Origin: Synergistales bacterium
Lineage (GTDB): Bacteria; Synergistota; Synergistia; Synergistales; Aminobacteriaceae
DNA: 49,850 bases
Direction of reading: 5' to 3'
Assembly: GCA_025997955.1 (NCBI GenBank)
Contig: BNVH01000014.1
Location: 1-49,850, forward strand
The stretch's first letter is position 1; every line of letters starts with the position of its first letter. A program made the translations under genes and the position numbers. This document shows, piece after piece, positions 34,818 to 43,036 of this stretch. Below the pieces are notes generated by a model. It was not told the DNA's origin and ran no database searches. It worked only from the letters and a program-made list of their open reading frames with translations.

Positions 34818-35546
34818 ATGCAGGCAAAATGGGAAGTACTTGACAATTGTTTGAAACAGATGCAAATAGTCGATTTATCGACCACGCTGGAAAAGGGAAT
34901 GCCGCGCTGGCCGACCCACCCCCCTATTATCATCGATCAGACTCTCACCCATGAGCATGACGGGATGTATTGCCAGACCGTGATTTTCGGGGAGCACAGC
35001 GGTTCTCATATCGACATGCCGTCTCACATGGCGGATTGGAAGATGGACAAAACCCTCGACGCCTACGGACCCACCATCGCGTTTGGCCCGGCGGTCAAGT
35101 ACGATGTGTGTAAGTTCGGGGTGAAGAACGGTGAGCGCGTGAGCTTTGAGCAAATTAAGCAATTGGAAGAAGAGATGGGTGACCACGCGGGTGAGGGCGA
35201 GATACCGGTTTTTAATTTCGGATTGCAGAAGTTCTGGAGCACGGACAAGGATTGGAACTACTACGCCACGAACCAGCCGGGGCTTGACGAGGAGACCGTC
35301 AAGCTCTTCTTGGAGAGAAAGGTCAGAGCGGTGGGTTTTGACTCAGCGGGAGGAGACCAGCCTGTCGACGGGGGAAAGGAATCTTTCGCTTATGGGCATA
35401 GAAAATACTGGCTGCCAAACGAGATATTTATCGTGGAAAACCTGATGAATCTTGATCAGCTTCCCACGCGTTTTTACCTCATGCTTTTGCCGCTGAAGAT
35501 CAAAAACGGCTCAGGATCCCCGGTGCGGCCAATCGCTTGCTTCTGA
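34818..35546 (+). CDS. Cyclase-family metal-dependent hydrolase (PF04199)
   Basis: 242 residues. FGEHSGSHIDMPSHM is the family metal motif HxGxHxDxPxH. IVDLSTTLEKGMPRWPTHPP and VRAVGFDSAGGDQPVD also fit. Relatives include kynurenine formamidase and other amide or lactone hydrolases. Its place between the OtnK kinase and a sugar ABC transporter suggests opening of a lactone or hydrolysis of an amide form of the imported substrate. That role is inferred. The downstream ABC gene starts within ten bases of its stop or overlaps it. Confidence 0.8.
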   Translation: MQAKWEVLDNCLKQMQIVDLSTTLEKGMPRWPTHPPIIIDQTLTHEHDGMYCQTVIFGEHSGSHIDMPSHMADWKMDKTLDAYGPTIAFGPAVKYDVCKFGVKNGERVSFEQIKQLEEEMGDHAGEGEIPVFNFGLQKFWSTDKDWNYYATNQPGLDEETVKLFLERKVRAVGFDSAGGDQPVDGGKESFAYGHRKYWLPNEIFIVENLMNLDQLPTRFYLMLLPLKIKNGSGSPVRPIACF

Positions 35547-35554
35547 ATCTCGCA

Positions 35555-38023
35555 ATGCTTGATATAAAAAGCGACGGCGGCAATGCCGAATACCTTTTTC
35601 GGTTGAATAATATCGTAAAGAAATTTGGTCATACTGTCGCGCTTGACCATATGAGTCTTGATATGCGCGCGGGTGAAATAATCGGCCTCATCGGCTCAAA
35701 CGGAGCGGGCAAGTCCACTTTGATGAGCGTACTGACGGGTGTGACCGAGGCTAACGAAGGCGATGTCGAGCTGTCTGGCAATCTTTTCCAAAAAGAACGG
35801 TATTCGACCGCCGTCGCTCGGGAAAACGGCATTGCCTGCGCGTATCAGGAGTTTTCTGTTTGCGCCAACCTCGCGGTATATGAGAATTTCGCTATAACTG
35901 TAATGGATCACAGGCCTTTTGGCAAAATAGGGTGGCGCAAGGAAATTGCCCAAGTCGCTAAAAGAACCTTAGATGAGGTTTTCCCGGACAGCGGGATAAA
36001 TGTGCGCGCTAAGGTCACGAAGCTATCAATAGAGCAGCGTCAGATGGTCGAGATATGCTGCGCTTTCGCGACAAACGGGCTGAAAATACTGATTCTCGAC
36101 GAGCCCACGTCTTCGCTTACCATAGACAGGATTACGCAGTTTCACGCGGCTATCAGACGCCTCCGGGATACGGGCGTTTCCGTGGTCTATATCTCCCACA
36201 AGCTCGAAGAGATAATCAGCATATCGACGCGAATAGTCGTAATGCGCAACGGCAAAAAAGAGCGCGAAGTGCTGACCGATAACACTCGGATTGACGACCT
36301 CGTCAACCTGATGGGCGGTCAAGTGTCGGGAAAGGTCGCTCAGTCCAAAGAATCAGAGACGACAGAACGGATAATTGAAATAAATAACTTCAGCACGCGC
36401 TCTCTGAGTAACGTGAATATCCACGTTACTCGGGGCGAATGCGTGGGCATTTCAGGCCTTGGCGGCTCCGGTCAGCGGGAACTGCTAAACGAGATATACG
36501 CGGCCGCGAAGGGGAAGCACGACAAAAACGTGACCATCTCAGGGTCGGCCGCTTTTGTCAGCGGCGACCGTCAGTACGAGGGCATCTTCAAGCTCTGGAA
36601 CATCGCGGACAATATTATTGTATCAAGCCTTTCAAAGCTCAGCAAGTTGGGCGTGATAAATAAAAACGCCTCGGACAGTCTCGCGGAACGCTGGTATGAC
36701 AAGCTGAAGTTCAATGCCGAAAGCAAGGAGTCCATTATAACTAACCTTTCAGGCGGCAACCAGCAAAAAGCCATCATAGGGCGCGGCATAGCCGCCGACG
36801 CGAGCCTCATCATATTCGACGACCCTACAAGGGGCGTCGACGCCGGCACGAAAAAAGAGATATATGGCATATTGGAAGAGGTATGCGCTTCCGGCAAAAG
36901 CATCATCTGGTATAGCACGGAAGACGGCGAAATGTTGGAATGCGACCGCGTCTATGTCATGAAAGACGGCTCGGTCGTCGAAGAGTTGGTGGGGGAAGAG
37001 ATTTCCGTCGAGAATATCGTTTCCTCCTCGTTCAAAAAAGACGCTGCGGCAAGCGGCGGCGATAGGAATAAAGACGCCGCCTTGGGCGCGAAGGCGCTGA
37101 ATTTCTTTTCAAACGGTTCTGTCATGTCCATTATCGTTCTCGCTCTTATCTGGACTCTCGTCAGCATATTCAATAAAAACGCCAATACGCGTTTTGGCAT
37201 GACTTTTTTGATAGGCACGGCGCTGCCTTTGGTTTTTGTGGCTATAGGGCAGATGTTCATCATAGGATGCGGCGACATAAACTTAGGCATAGGCAACGCT
37301 ATGGGTCTCGTGAACGTGTTGGCGGCCACCGTCATGGCCTCCAATTTAGGGCTCGGTCTGCTGGCCTTCGCCGGCTTCATAGCTTTCTACTCCGCCGTGG
37401 CCGTTTTGATTCATAAGAGGCATATCCCCTCTATTGTGGCCAGCCTCGGAATGCTGAGTATATGGCATGGGATTGCGCTTATCGGGCTTCCGACGCCCGG
37501 CGGCGAAGCGCCAAAATGGCTCCTGTCCGTCTTCGGTACACAGACGCCCCTGTTTCCCGTGCAGGTCTATATGTGTATAATCGTCGCGATTATCAGCTAT
37601 TGGATCGCTTTTCGTTCAAAATACGGCATGATTCTGCGAGGTATCGGCGACAATCCGCTCGCCGTCACCAAGCGGGGCTGGTCATATCTCACGGCTCACG
37701 TCGTGACATATGTCATTTCAAGCGTATTTGTGATTTGCGCCGGCCTTGCCATGACTTTTGTCAGCAAGGGCGCGGACGCTAACGCCTCTTCAACCTACGG
37801 CATGATGAGCATCGCCACAATACTCTTGGGCGGCTGCTCCTTTTCGGGCGGCAATATCGAGCCGGTCGGCGTCGTCGCGGGCGCGCTGACGATTTCACTG
37901 ATTTCCTCCATGCTAACCTTCATGAGGATAAGCAGCAATTACCGCACCGCGGTAATTGGAATTGTCCTGCTTATGGCTCTGATATGCGGCCAACTTCTCA
38001 AGAAAAGGGGGGAACGCGCTTGA
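35555..38023 (+). CDS. Sugar ABC transporter: RbsA-type tandem ATPase fused to an RbsC-type permease
   Basis: About 822 residues from ATG 35555 (TTG 35537 overlaps the cyclase gene). First ATPase: Walker A GSNGAGKST, Walker B LILDEPTSS. Second ATPase: degenerate Walker A GLGGSGQREL, signature LSGGNQQKAIIGRG, Walker B LIIFDDPTRGVDAG. From about residue 515 a full BPD_transp_2 permease follows, with eight to ten helices, GDINLGIGNAMG and SKYGMILRGIGDNPLAVTKRGW. Normally these are two proteins. No frameshift or linker stop is seen, so it is a true fusion. A second permease and a binding protein follow. Confidence 0.9.
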   Translation: MLDIKSDGGNAEYLFRLNNIVKKFGHTVALDHMSLDMRAGEIIGLIGSNGAGKSTLMSVLTGVTEANEGDVELSGNLFQKERYSTAVARENGIACAYQEFSVCANLAVYENFAITVMDHRPFGKIGWRKEIAQVAKRTLDEVFPDSGINVRAKVTKLSIEQRQMVEICCAFATNGLKILILDEPTSSLTIDRITQFHAAIRRLRDTGVSVVYISHKLEEIISISTRIVVMRNGKKEREVLTDNTRIDDLVNLMGGQVSGKVAQSKESETTERIIEINNFSTRSLSNVNIHVTRGECVGISGLGGSGQRELLNEIYAAAKGKHDKNVTISGSAAFVSGDRQYEGIFKLWNIADNIIVSSLSKLSKLGVINKNASDSLAERWYDKLKFNAESKESIITNLSGGNQQKAIIGRGIAADASLIIFDDPTRGVDAGTKKEIYGILEEVCASGKSIIWYSTEDGEMLECDRVYVMKDGSVVEELVGEEISVENIVSSSFKKDAAASGGDRNKDAALGAKALNFFSNGSVMSIIVLALIWTLVSIFNKNANTRFGMTFLIGTALPLVFVAIGQMFIIGCGDINLGIGNAMGLVNVLAATVMASNLGLGLLAFAGFIAFYSAVAVLIHKRHIPSIVASLGMLSIWHGIALIGLPTPGGEAPKWLLSVFGTQTPLFPVQVYMCIIVAIISYWIAFRSKYGMILRGIGDNPLAVTKRGWSYLTAHVVTYVISSVFVICAGLAMTFVSKGADANASSTYGMMSIATILLGGCSFSGGNIEPVGVVAGALTISLISSMLTFMRISSNYRTAVIGIVLLMALICGQLLKKRGERA

Positions 38024-38967
38024 ACAGAACTAAGTTTTTCTTGTCAAAGCAGTCATGGATTTGGCCTTATATAGGCTCCCTCCTGATTTACGTCGTTATC
38101 AGCTTTTTGAGCGAAGGCGGGTTCAACCTCAAAACGCTGTTCTTGAACATGACCTTGGCTACGTTCGCCTTCCTGCTCGGCGTATCGGAAATGCTTGTCA
38201 TAACCAGCGGTGACGGCGCCATTGATATGTCTGTTCCGTACACTGTGACTCTTTGCGCGTATATCTCGGCGGCTTGGCTGCGCGAGGGCAGCGTACTTGC
38301 GGGTATCCTCCTGATAATCGCAATCTGCGTCGCGGTCGGTCTGCTGAATGGCGTTATAAACGTTTACTTCCAAGTTCCGGCGATGATAGGAACCCTTGCG
38401 GTCGGTTATATTTTGTATACCGTCGTATTGGAGTATTCCAGCAACGCGACCGTGCAACCGGCGCCCGCGCTGACGCGTTTCGCCAGAATACAGGTGGGCG
38501 GCTTCTCAATGCTTACCGTTATATGTATAGTATTCGCGGTTTTTATGTATTTCGTCATGTATAGGACAAAATTCGGCAAGGAGCTGCACGCGACCGGGCA
38601 GGGGCATCACATCGCCTACCTCGCCGGCATAAATGTCCGCGCGATACTCATTCCGGTTTTCATAGCCAGCTCGCTGATAGCTGGAGCGACGGGAATACTG
38701 CTCGGCGCGTATATGAACGGCTCTTTTCAATCTATGGGAGACGCTTACCAAATGCCCGCCATAGCCGCCGCTTTGGTTGGCGGAACCTTGGTTTCGGGAG
38801 GCAAGTCGAGCGTAATAGGGACATTCGGCGGCGTCGTTATGCTGACGCTGCTCGGAACCTTGATAACGATAACGAGACTTTCAGCAGGGTGGCGCGACAT
38901 AATTCAAGGCGCCGTTATCGTCCTCATATTGGCCGCCGCCGCTGACCCGACCGCGAAACGTTCCTGA
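38020..38967 (+). CDS. Sugar ABC transporter permease (RbsC-type)
   Basis: About 315 residues starting at TTG 38020, which overlaps the stop of the fused gene (TTGA) behind AAAAGGGGGG. Eight to ten membrane segments, with MLVITSGDGAIDMSVPYTVTL and TKFGKELHATGQGHHIAYLAGINV, the loop conserved in this family. It would pair with the permease domain of the preceding fusion to make a heterodimeric channel. Confidence 0.9.
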   Translation: MNRTKFFLSKQSWIWPYIGSLLIYVVISFLSEGGFNLKTLFLNMTLATFAFLLGVSEMLVITSGDGAIDMSVPYTVTLCAYISAAWLREGSVLAGILLIIAICVAVGLLNGVINVYFQVPAMIGTLAVGYILYTVVLEYSSNATVQPAPALTRFARIQVGGFSMLTVICIVFAVFMYFVMYRTKFGKELHATGQGHHIAYLAGINVRAILIPVFIASSLIAGATGILLGAYMNGSFQSMGDAYQMPAIAAALVGGTLVSGGKSSVIGTFGGVVMLTLLGTLITITRLSAGWRDIIQGAVIVLILAAAADPTAKRS

Positions 38968-39047
38968 TTTACATTTGAGTGAGTATCGCCCTTTTATTGG
39001 CTGAACATAAAATGGCGTGCTTAATATAGCAAGAGGAGGAGAACAAG

Positions 39048-40115
39048 ATGAAAAGGGCAAAAATGGTATTAGCAGTGCTTGCGTTGGCGGTGATGACCGT
39101 CATGTCGTACAGCGCTTGCGCATTGGCCGCGGGCGCTCAGGGCAAGGGCTATGTTATCGGCTTTACCGATAACTACAACGGCAACACGCTCCATCAGCAA
39201 CAGGAAAGGTATTTTCAGGAAATAGCCGACCAAATGAAGAAAGATGGCATCATATCCGAGTATCATATGGTCGTGGCGAACCAAGATGTCGCTACGCAAG
39301 TCTCGCAGATTCAGAATTTCATCATGATGGGCTGTGACGCCATAATCATTGATCCTACGTCCACATCCGGTCTTGACGGCGCCATCAAAGAGGCGTATGA
39401 CGCGGGAGTCAAGGTTATGATATTCAACGACGGTCCTGTATCGTCCCCGTATTGTTACCAGCTGAACGTCGACTGCGTTGCGAACTTCGGCTATCTCACC
39501 GAATGGTGCGCCAAAAAGCTCGGATACAAGGGCAACGTGATAGTCGTCCGTGGAATAGCCGGTACCGGCTACGACGCGCTTTCTTATAAAGGCATTACTG
39601 ATGTTATCGCTAAATATCCCGACATGAAGATAGTAGGCGAGGTTTATGGCGAGTGGACAAGCACTGTCGCGCAGGCCAAAATCTCCGCCATCCTTCCGTC
39701 GCTCCCGAAAGTCGATCTCGTCTGCGGGGAGAGCGGCGACGCTTACGGCGCGGCTATGGCCTTCGAGTCCGCCGGTCTCCCCATTCCGCTTATCTACGGC
39801 GGTAACAGGGGCGAATTTCTCAACTGGTGGATGAAGGAGAACAAAAAGAACGGCTACGAGACTATTTCCGGCGTGGCGACACCCTGGTTCTCCGCGGCCG
39901 CGCTTTTCCTGACCATCGATCTGCTTGACGGCGTTAAGATTCCGCAGTACATGTATTATCCTATGGACCTGATAACGCAGGAAAACCTGTCCAAGTTTGA
40001 GGGTATCTCGGACACTGAAGTAGCCACGTCCGTATATGATCTGCAGTGGGTACGCAACACGCTGGAAACGCAGGACGAAAAGGCGAACAAGCCCGAGATG
40101 GTCAAAGATAAGTAG
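39048..40115 (+). CDS. Sugar ABC transporter substrate-binding protein (RbsB-like)
   Basis: 355 residues with signal peptide MKRAKMVLAVLALAVMTVM..ACALAA. Periplasmic binding protein type 1 fold: QVSQIQNFIMMGCDAIIIDPTSTSGLDGAIKEAYDAGVKVMIFND is the classic pattern. Start ATG 39048 follows AGAGGAGGAG. Ligand unknown; context points to a small sugar or sugar acid. A terminator-like hairpin follows the gene. Confidence 0.92.
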   Translation: MKRAKMVLAVLALAVMTVMSYSACALAAGAQGKGYVIGFTDNYNGNTLHQQQERYFQEIADQMKKDGIISEYHMVVANQDVATQVSQIQNFIMMGCDAIIIDPTSTSGLDGAIKEAYDAGVKVMIFNDGPVSSPYCYQLNVDCVANFGYLTEWCAKKLGYKGNVIVVRGIAGTGYDALSYKGITDVIAKYPDMKIVGEVYGEWTSTVAQAKISAILPSLPKVDLVCGESGDAYGAAMAFESAGLPIPLIYGGNRGEFLNWWMKENKKNGYETISGVATPWFSAAALFLTIDLLDGVKIPQYMYYPMDLITQENLSKFEGISDTEVATSVYDLQWVRNTLETQDEKANKPEMVKDK

Positions 40116-40128
40116 ATTTTGAGAGAAT

Positions 40129-40155
40129 CCCCGGCGCGGAGCCGGGGGTTATATT
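40129..40155 (+). terminator. Hairpin after the binding-protein gene
   Basis: Stem CCCCGGC/GCCGGGG (40129-40135/40141-40147) with a five-base loop, followed by GTTATATTTTGT. A moderate rho-independent terminator, perhaps leaky, ahead of the aldolase gene 33 bases later. Confidence 0.65.
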
Positions 40156-40179
40156 TTGTAAAGACGACGGAGGAATAAA

Positions 40180-40779
40180 ATGAGCGAGCTATCACAAAAA
40201 ATCGAGCAGGCAATATGGATAGGAAAAAGCCTTTTTGAGCGGGGCAAGACCGCGGGAGCTTCCGCAAATCTAAGCTTCGCCCACGAAGAGCAGATATACA
40301 TCACAGGCACCGGAACTTGTTTTGGAACACTGACACCGGAGTTTTTTTCGGTCTTGGACAAGTCAATGTCTCACAGAGACGGCCCCCCTCCCAGCAGAGA
40401 GCTGCCGCTTCATATGGAGCTTTACAACAAAAAGCCAAAGGTGAAAGCTGTCATTCATACTCATAGCTTTCACGCGGTATTGTGGTCTTGTCTGAGACAT
40501 GAAAATCATGAGGACGTCATCCCCGCTTGGACACCCTACCTGAAGATGAGATTAGGGACCGTGGGGCTTATACCCTATGCCAAACCCGGCTCTCAGAAAC
40601 TCTTCGAGCTCTTCGGAGAGCGCGTCGAAAATAGCGACGGGTATCTTTTGGCCAATCATGGCCCTGTAGTAGGAGGCAAAGACCTCTTGGACGCTTTCTA
40701 TATTATTGAAGAATTAGAAGAAAGCGCACGCGTCGCGTGGGCGCTTCGAAACGAGGGAATCTCTCCGATACATGACTGA
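40180..40779 (+). CDS. Class II aldolase/adducin-family protein, OtnC-like
   Basis: 199 residues. GASANLSFAHEEQIYITGTG, the zinc-binding IHTHS, and YLLANHGPVV match class II aldolases (fuculose-phosphate aldolase family). With an OtnK-type kinase in the same gene set, the best guess is OtnC, 3-oxo-tetronate 4-phosphate decarboxylase, yielding a triose phosphate. No OtnI-type isomerase is in the window. Ribosome site GGAGGA precedes ATG 40180. The gene ends the plus-strand cluster; a long AT-rich regulatory gap follows. Confidence 0.8.
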   Translation: MSELSQKIEQAIWIGKSLFERGKTAGASANLSFAHEEQIYITGTGTCFGTLTPEFFSVLDKSMSHRDGPPPSRELPLHMELYNKKPKVKAVIHTHSFHAVLWSCLRHENHEDVIPAWTPYLKMRLGTVGLIPYAKPGSQKLFELFGERVENSDGYLLANHGPVVGGKDLLDAFYIIEELEESARVAWALRNEGISPIHD

Positions 40780-40826
40780 ATACTCGGAGTTTTCTTGGTA
40801 TCAGGTCAGAATTTTTTTGTTTATTT

Positions 40827-40924
40827 TATGTGCTTACTGAGCACATACAAGAAATCTTAAAATACTTGGTAATTCAAGGTTTTTTACGTATGTGCTCAAT
40901 TTTTTAGGGAATTTAGGGTATAAT
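40827..40924 (+). promoter_or_regulatory. aco promoter region with TATGTGCT palindrome
   Basis: Within the 230-bp AT-rich gap before acoA, a palindrome TATGTGCT-N5-AGCACATA lies at 40827-40847. A second half-site TATGTGCTCA is at 40889-40898, next to the -35 position of a consensus TATAAT (40919-40924). No good -35 box is present, which fits an activator bound at the half-site. No acoR-type regulator or clear sigma-54 site was seen. Confidence 0.55.
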
Positions 40925-41009
40925 CATATTCATGTAACAGCGTCACCATAAATTAAGAATAGAGCTTGAAAACAGTTGAAAACAAAAACTTCATGGAGGT
41001 CTTAAAAGG

Positions 41010-42020
41010 ATGGAAGCGCCAAAAATCACCAAATTTGCCTCGGCTGTTTCTGTTAGGGAATACGGCAAGGATCGCCTCGAATATTTTTACGAGACGATGC
41101 TCAAGATTCGCAAGTTCGAGAAAACCGTCGAGGAGAAGTTCTTAGGCGGGGAGATTCCGGGGTTTGTGCATCTCTATATCGGCGAAGAAGCCGTGGCCAC
41201 GGGCGTCATGTCCAATATGTCCCACAAGGACTACATCGAGAGCACTCACCGAGGCCACGGGCACACTATCGCCAAGGGCGCCGACCTCAATATTATGATG
41301 GCCGAGATTTTCGGCAAAAAAACCGGTTACTGTAAAGGCAAGGGCGGTTCTATGCACATCGCCTCGTTTGAAATCGGTATGCTTGGAGCAAACGGCGTCG
41401 TGGGCGGCGGCTACAATCTGGCGGCGGGCGCGGCCTTGGCTCAGAAGATGCAGGGTAAAAAGGACATATCGGCCGTGTTCTTCGGAGACGGCGCGAGCAA
41501 CCGAGGTACCTTTCACGAAGCCGCTAATTTCGCCTCAGTCTGGAAACTCCCCCTCCTGTTCGTCTGCGAGATGAACGAATACGCGTCCACGACGCCCTAC
41601 CGCACGGCCACGTCCGTGGCTGACATAGCTCAAAGAGCCTACGGCTACGATATGCCCGGCGTCATTGTAGAGGACGGCAACGACGTCCTATCCGTGCACG
41701 AAGCCGCGAAAAAACTCATCGAGTACATACGCGCCGGAAACGGTCCGGCGTTCCTTGAGTGCAAGACCTATCGCGTAAAGGGGCATTTCGTGGGAGACCC
41801 AGAAAAATACCGCACCCGCGAAGAAGTGCAGCGCAATATCGACACAAGAGACCCCCTCATGCTGTTCGAGAAAAAGGTTACGGAGGCCGGTATATTCGCT
41901 CATAACGAATTAACCGCCATTCAGGCTCGGGTAGACGGCCAAATAGCCGACGCCCTGAAGTTTGCCAAAGAGTCCCCGGAGCCCGACGCGTCCGAGCTTT
42001 TCAAAGATCTTTACGTATAG
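41010..42020 (+). CDS. acoA: TPP-dependent dehydrogenase E1 alpha (acetoin dehydrogenase type)
   Basis: 336 residues. The thiamine-diphosphate motif is GDGASNRGTFHEAANFASVWKLPLLFVCEMNEYA, with KTGYCKGKGGSMHIA and STHRGHGHTIAKGAD typical of AcoA-like E1 alpha. Forms an alpha2-beta2 E1 with the next gene product that decarboxylates acetoin or a 2-oxo acid and passes the acyl group to E2 lipoate. Start ATG 41010 follows GGAGGT. First gene of acoABC-lpd; acetoin specificity is by resemblance only. Confidence 0.87.
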   Translation: MEAPKITKFASAVSVREYGKDRLEYFYETMLKIRKFEKTVEEKFLGGEIPGFVHLYIGEEAVATGVMSNMSHKDYIESTHRGHGHTIAKGADLNIMMAEIFGKKTGYCKGKGGSMHIASFEIGMLGANGVVGGGYNLAAGAALAQKMQGKKDISAVFFGDGASNRGTFHEAANFASVWKLPLLFVCEMNEYASTTPYRTATSVADIAQRAYGYDMPGVIVEDGNDVLSVHEAAKKLIEYIRAGNGPAFLECKTYRVKGHFVGDPEKYRTREEVQRNIDTRDPLMLFEKKVTEAGIFAHNELTAIQARVDGQIADALKFAKESPEPDASELFKDLYV

Positions 42021-42047
42021 ACCTGTACGAATTCGAGGTGAATCCAG

Positions 42048-43019
42048 ATGAAAAATATAACTTTTTCCCAGGCGACTCTTGAAGCTATGGAAGAGGAGAT
42101 GAACCGCGACCAGTCTGTTTTCGTCATGGGCGAGGACATCGCGAGGCAAGGCGGCATCTTCGGGCAGTTCAAGGGCCTTCCCGACAAGTTTGGCTTTGAG
42201 CGCATAAAGGACACGCCCATAAGCGAGACGGCTATTATAGGTTCCGCGGTCGGCGCGGCTCTGGCCGGAATGCGCCCAGTCGCGGATATGCACTTCGCTG
42301 ACTTTATCGGCGTGTGTATGGACGAGATTTTTAACCAAATGGCCAAAGTACACTACATGTTTGGCGGGCAGAAGACAGTTCCCGTAGTTGTCCGCGCGCC
42401 GGACGGCATAGTGAATCAGGCGGCGGCGCAGCATTCTCAGTGCGTGGAGGCCTGGTTCGGCCATATACCAGGGCTCAAGGTCGTCATTCCGTCCAACGCG
42501 GCGGACGCCAAGGGGCTTCTGAAATCCGCCATACGCGACGACAATCCCGTTATCTACTTCGAGCACAAGGGGCTTTTCCCGATAAAAGGCGACGTACCGG
42601 AGGGAGAACACCTTGTCGAGATAGGCAAGGCTCGCGTGGATAGAGAGGGGGTCGACCTCACTATCGTAACCTGGTCGATGATGACACACCACGCCGCGAA
42701 GGCCGCCGACAAATTGGCCTCCGAGGGGATAAAGGCCGAGATTATCGACCTTCGCAGCATTTCGCCCTGGGACAAAGAAGCGGTGCTGAAGTCCGTGGCC
42801 AAGACCGGGCGTCTTTGCGTGGCGCATGAGGCCGTGAAGCAGGGCGGATTTGGGGCGGAGGTCGTAGCCACAGTGGCCGAGGAGGGCATGGATTATTTGG
42901 ACGCCCCAATAGTCCGCGTGGGCGCTCCGTTCTGCCCCGTGCCGTTTGCTCGCCCGTTAGAGCAGGCATACCGCGTCACGGCGGACACCATTTACAACGC
43001 CGTCAAAAAAATCCTGTAG
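42048..43019 (+). CDS. acoB: TPP-dependent dehydrogenase E1 beta (acetoin dehydrogenase type)
   Basis: 323 residues. FVMGEDIARQGGIFGQFKGL, DTPISETAIIGSAVGAALAGMRPV and GGQKTVPVVVRAPDG are the E1 beta transketolase pyrimidine-domain motifs; the C-terminal transketolase domain ends with PIVRVGAPFCPVPFARPLEQAY. Obligate partner of AcoA, 27 bases downstream of it. Confidence 0.9.
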   Translation: MKNITFSQATLEAMEEEMNRDQSVFVMGEDIARQGGIFGQFKGLPDKFGFERIKDTPISETAIIGSAVGAALAGMRPVADMHFADFIGVCMDEIFNQMAKVHYMFGGQKTVPVVVRAPDGIVNQAAAQHSQCVEAWFGHIPGLKVVIPSNAADAKGLLKSAIRDDNPVIYFEHKGLFPIKGDVPEGEHLVEIGKARVDREGVDLTIVTWSMMTHHAAKAADKLASEGIKAEIIDLRSISPWDKEAVLKSVAKTGRLCVAHEAVKQGGFGAEVVATVAEEGMDYLDAPIVRVGAPFCPVPFARPLEQAYRVTADTIYNAVKKIL

Positions 43020-43036
43020 AAGTCGGAGGTCAGGCT

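Noticed and set aside
40780..41009. Sigma-54 promoter before acoA
   Set aside because: No GG-N10-GC pattern at proper spacing was found; a TATAAT box is present instead.
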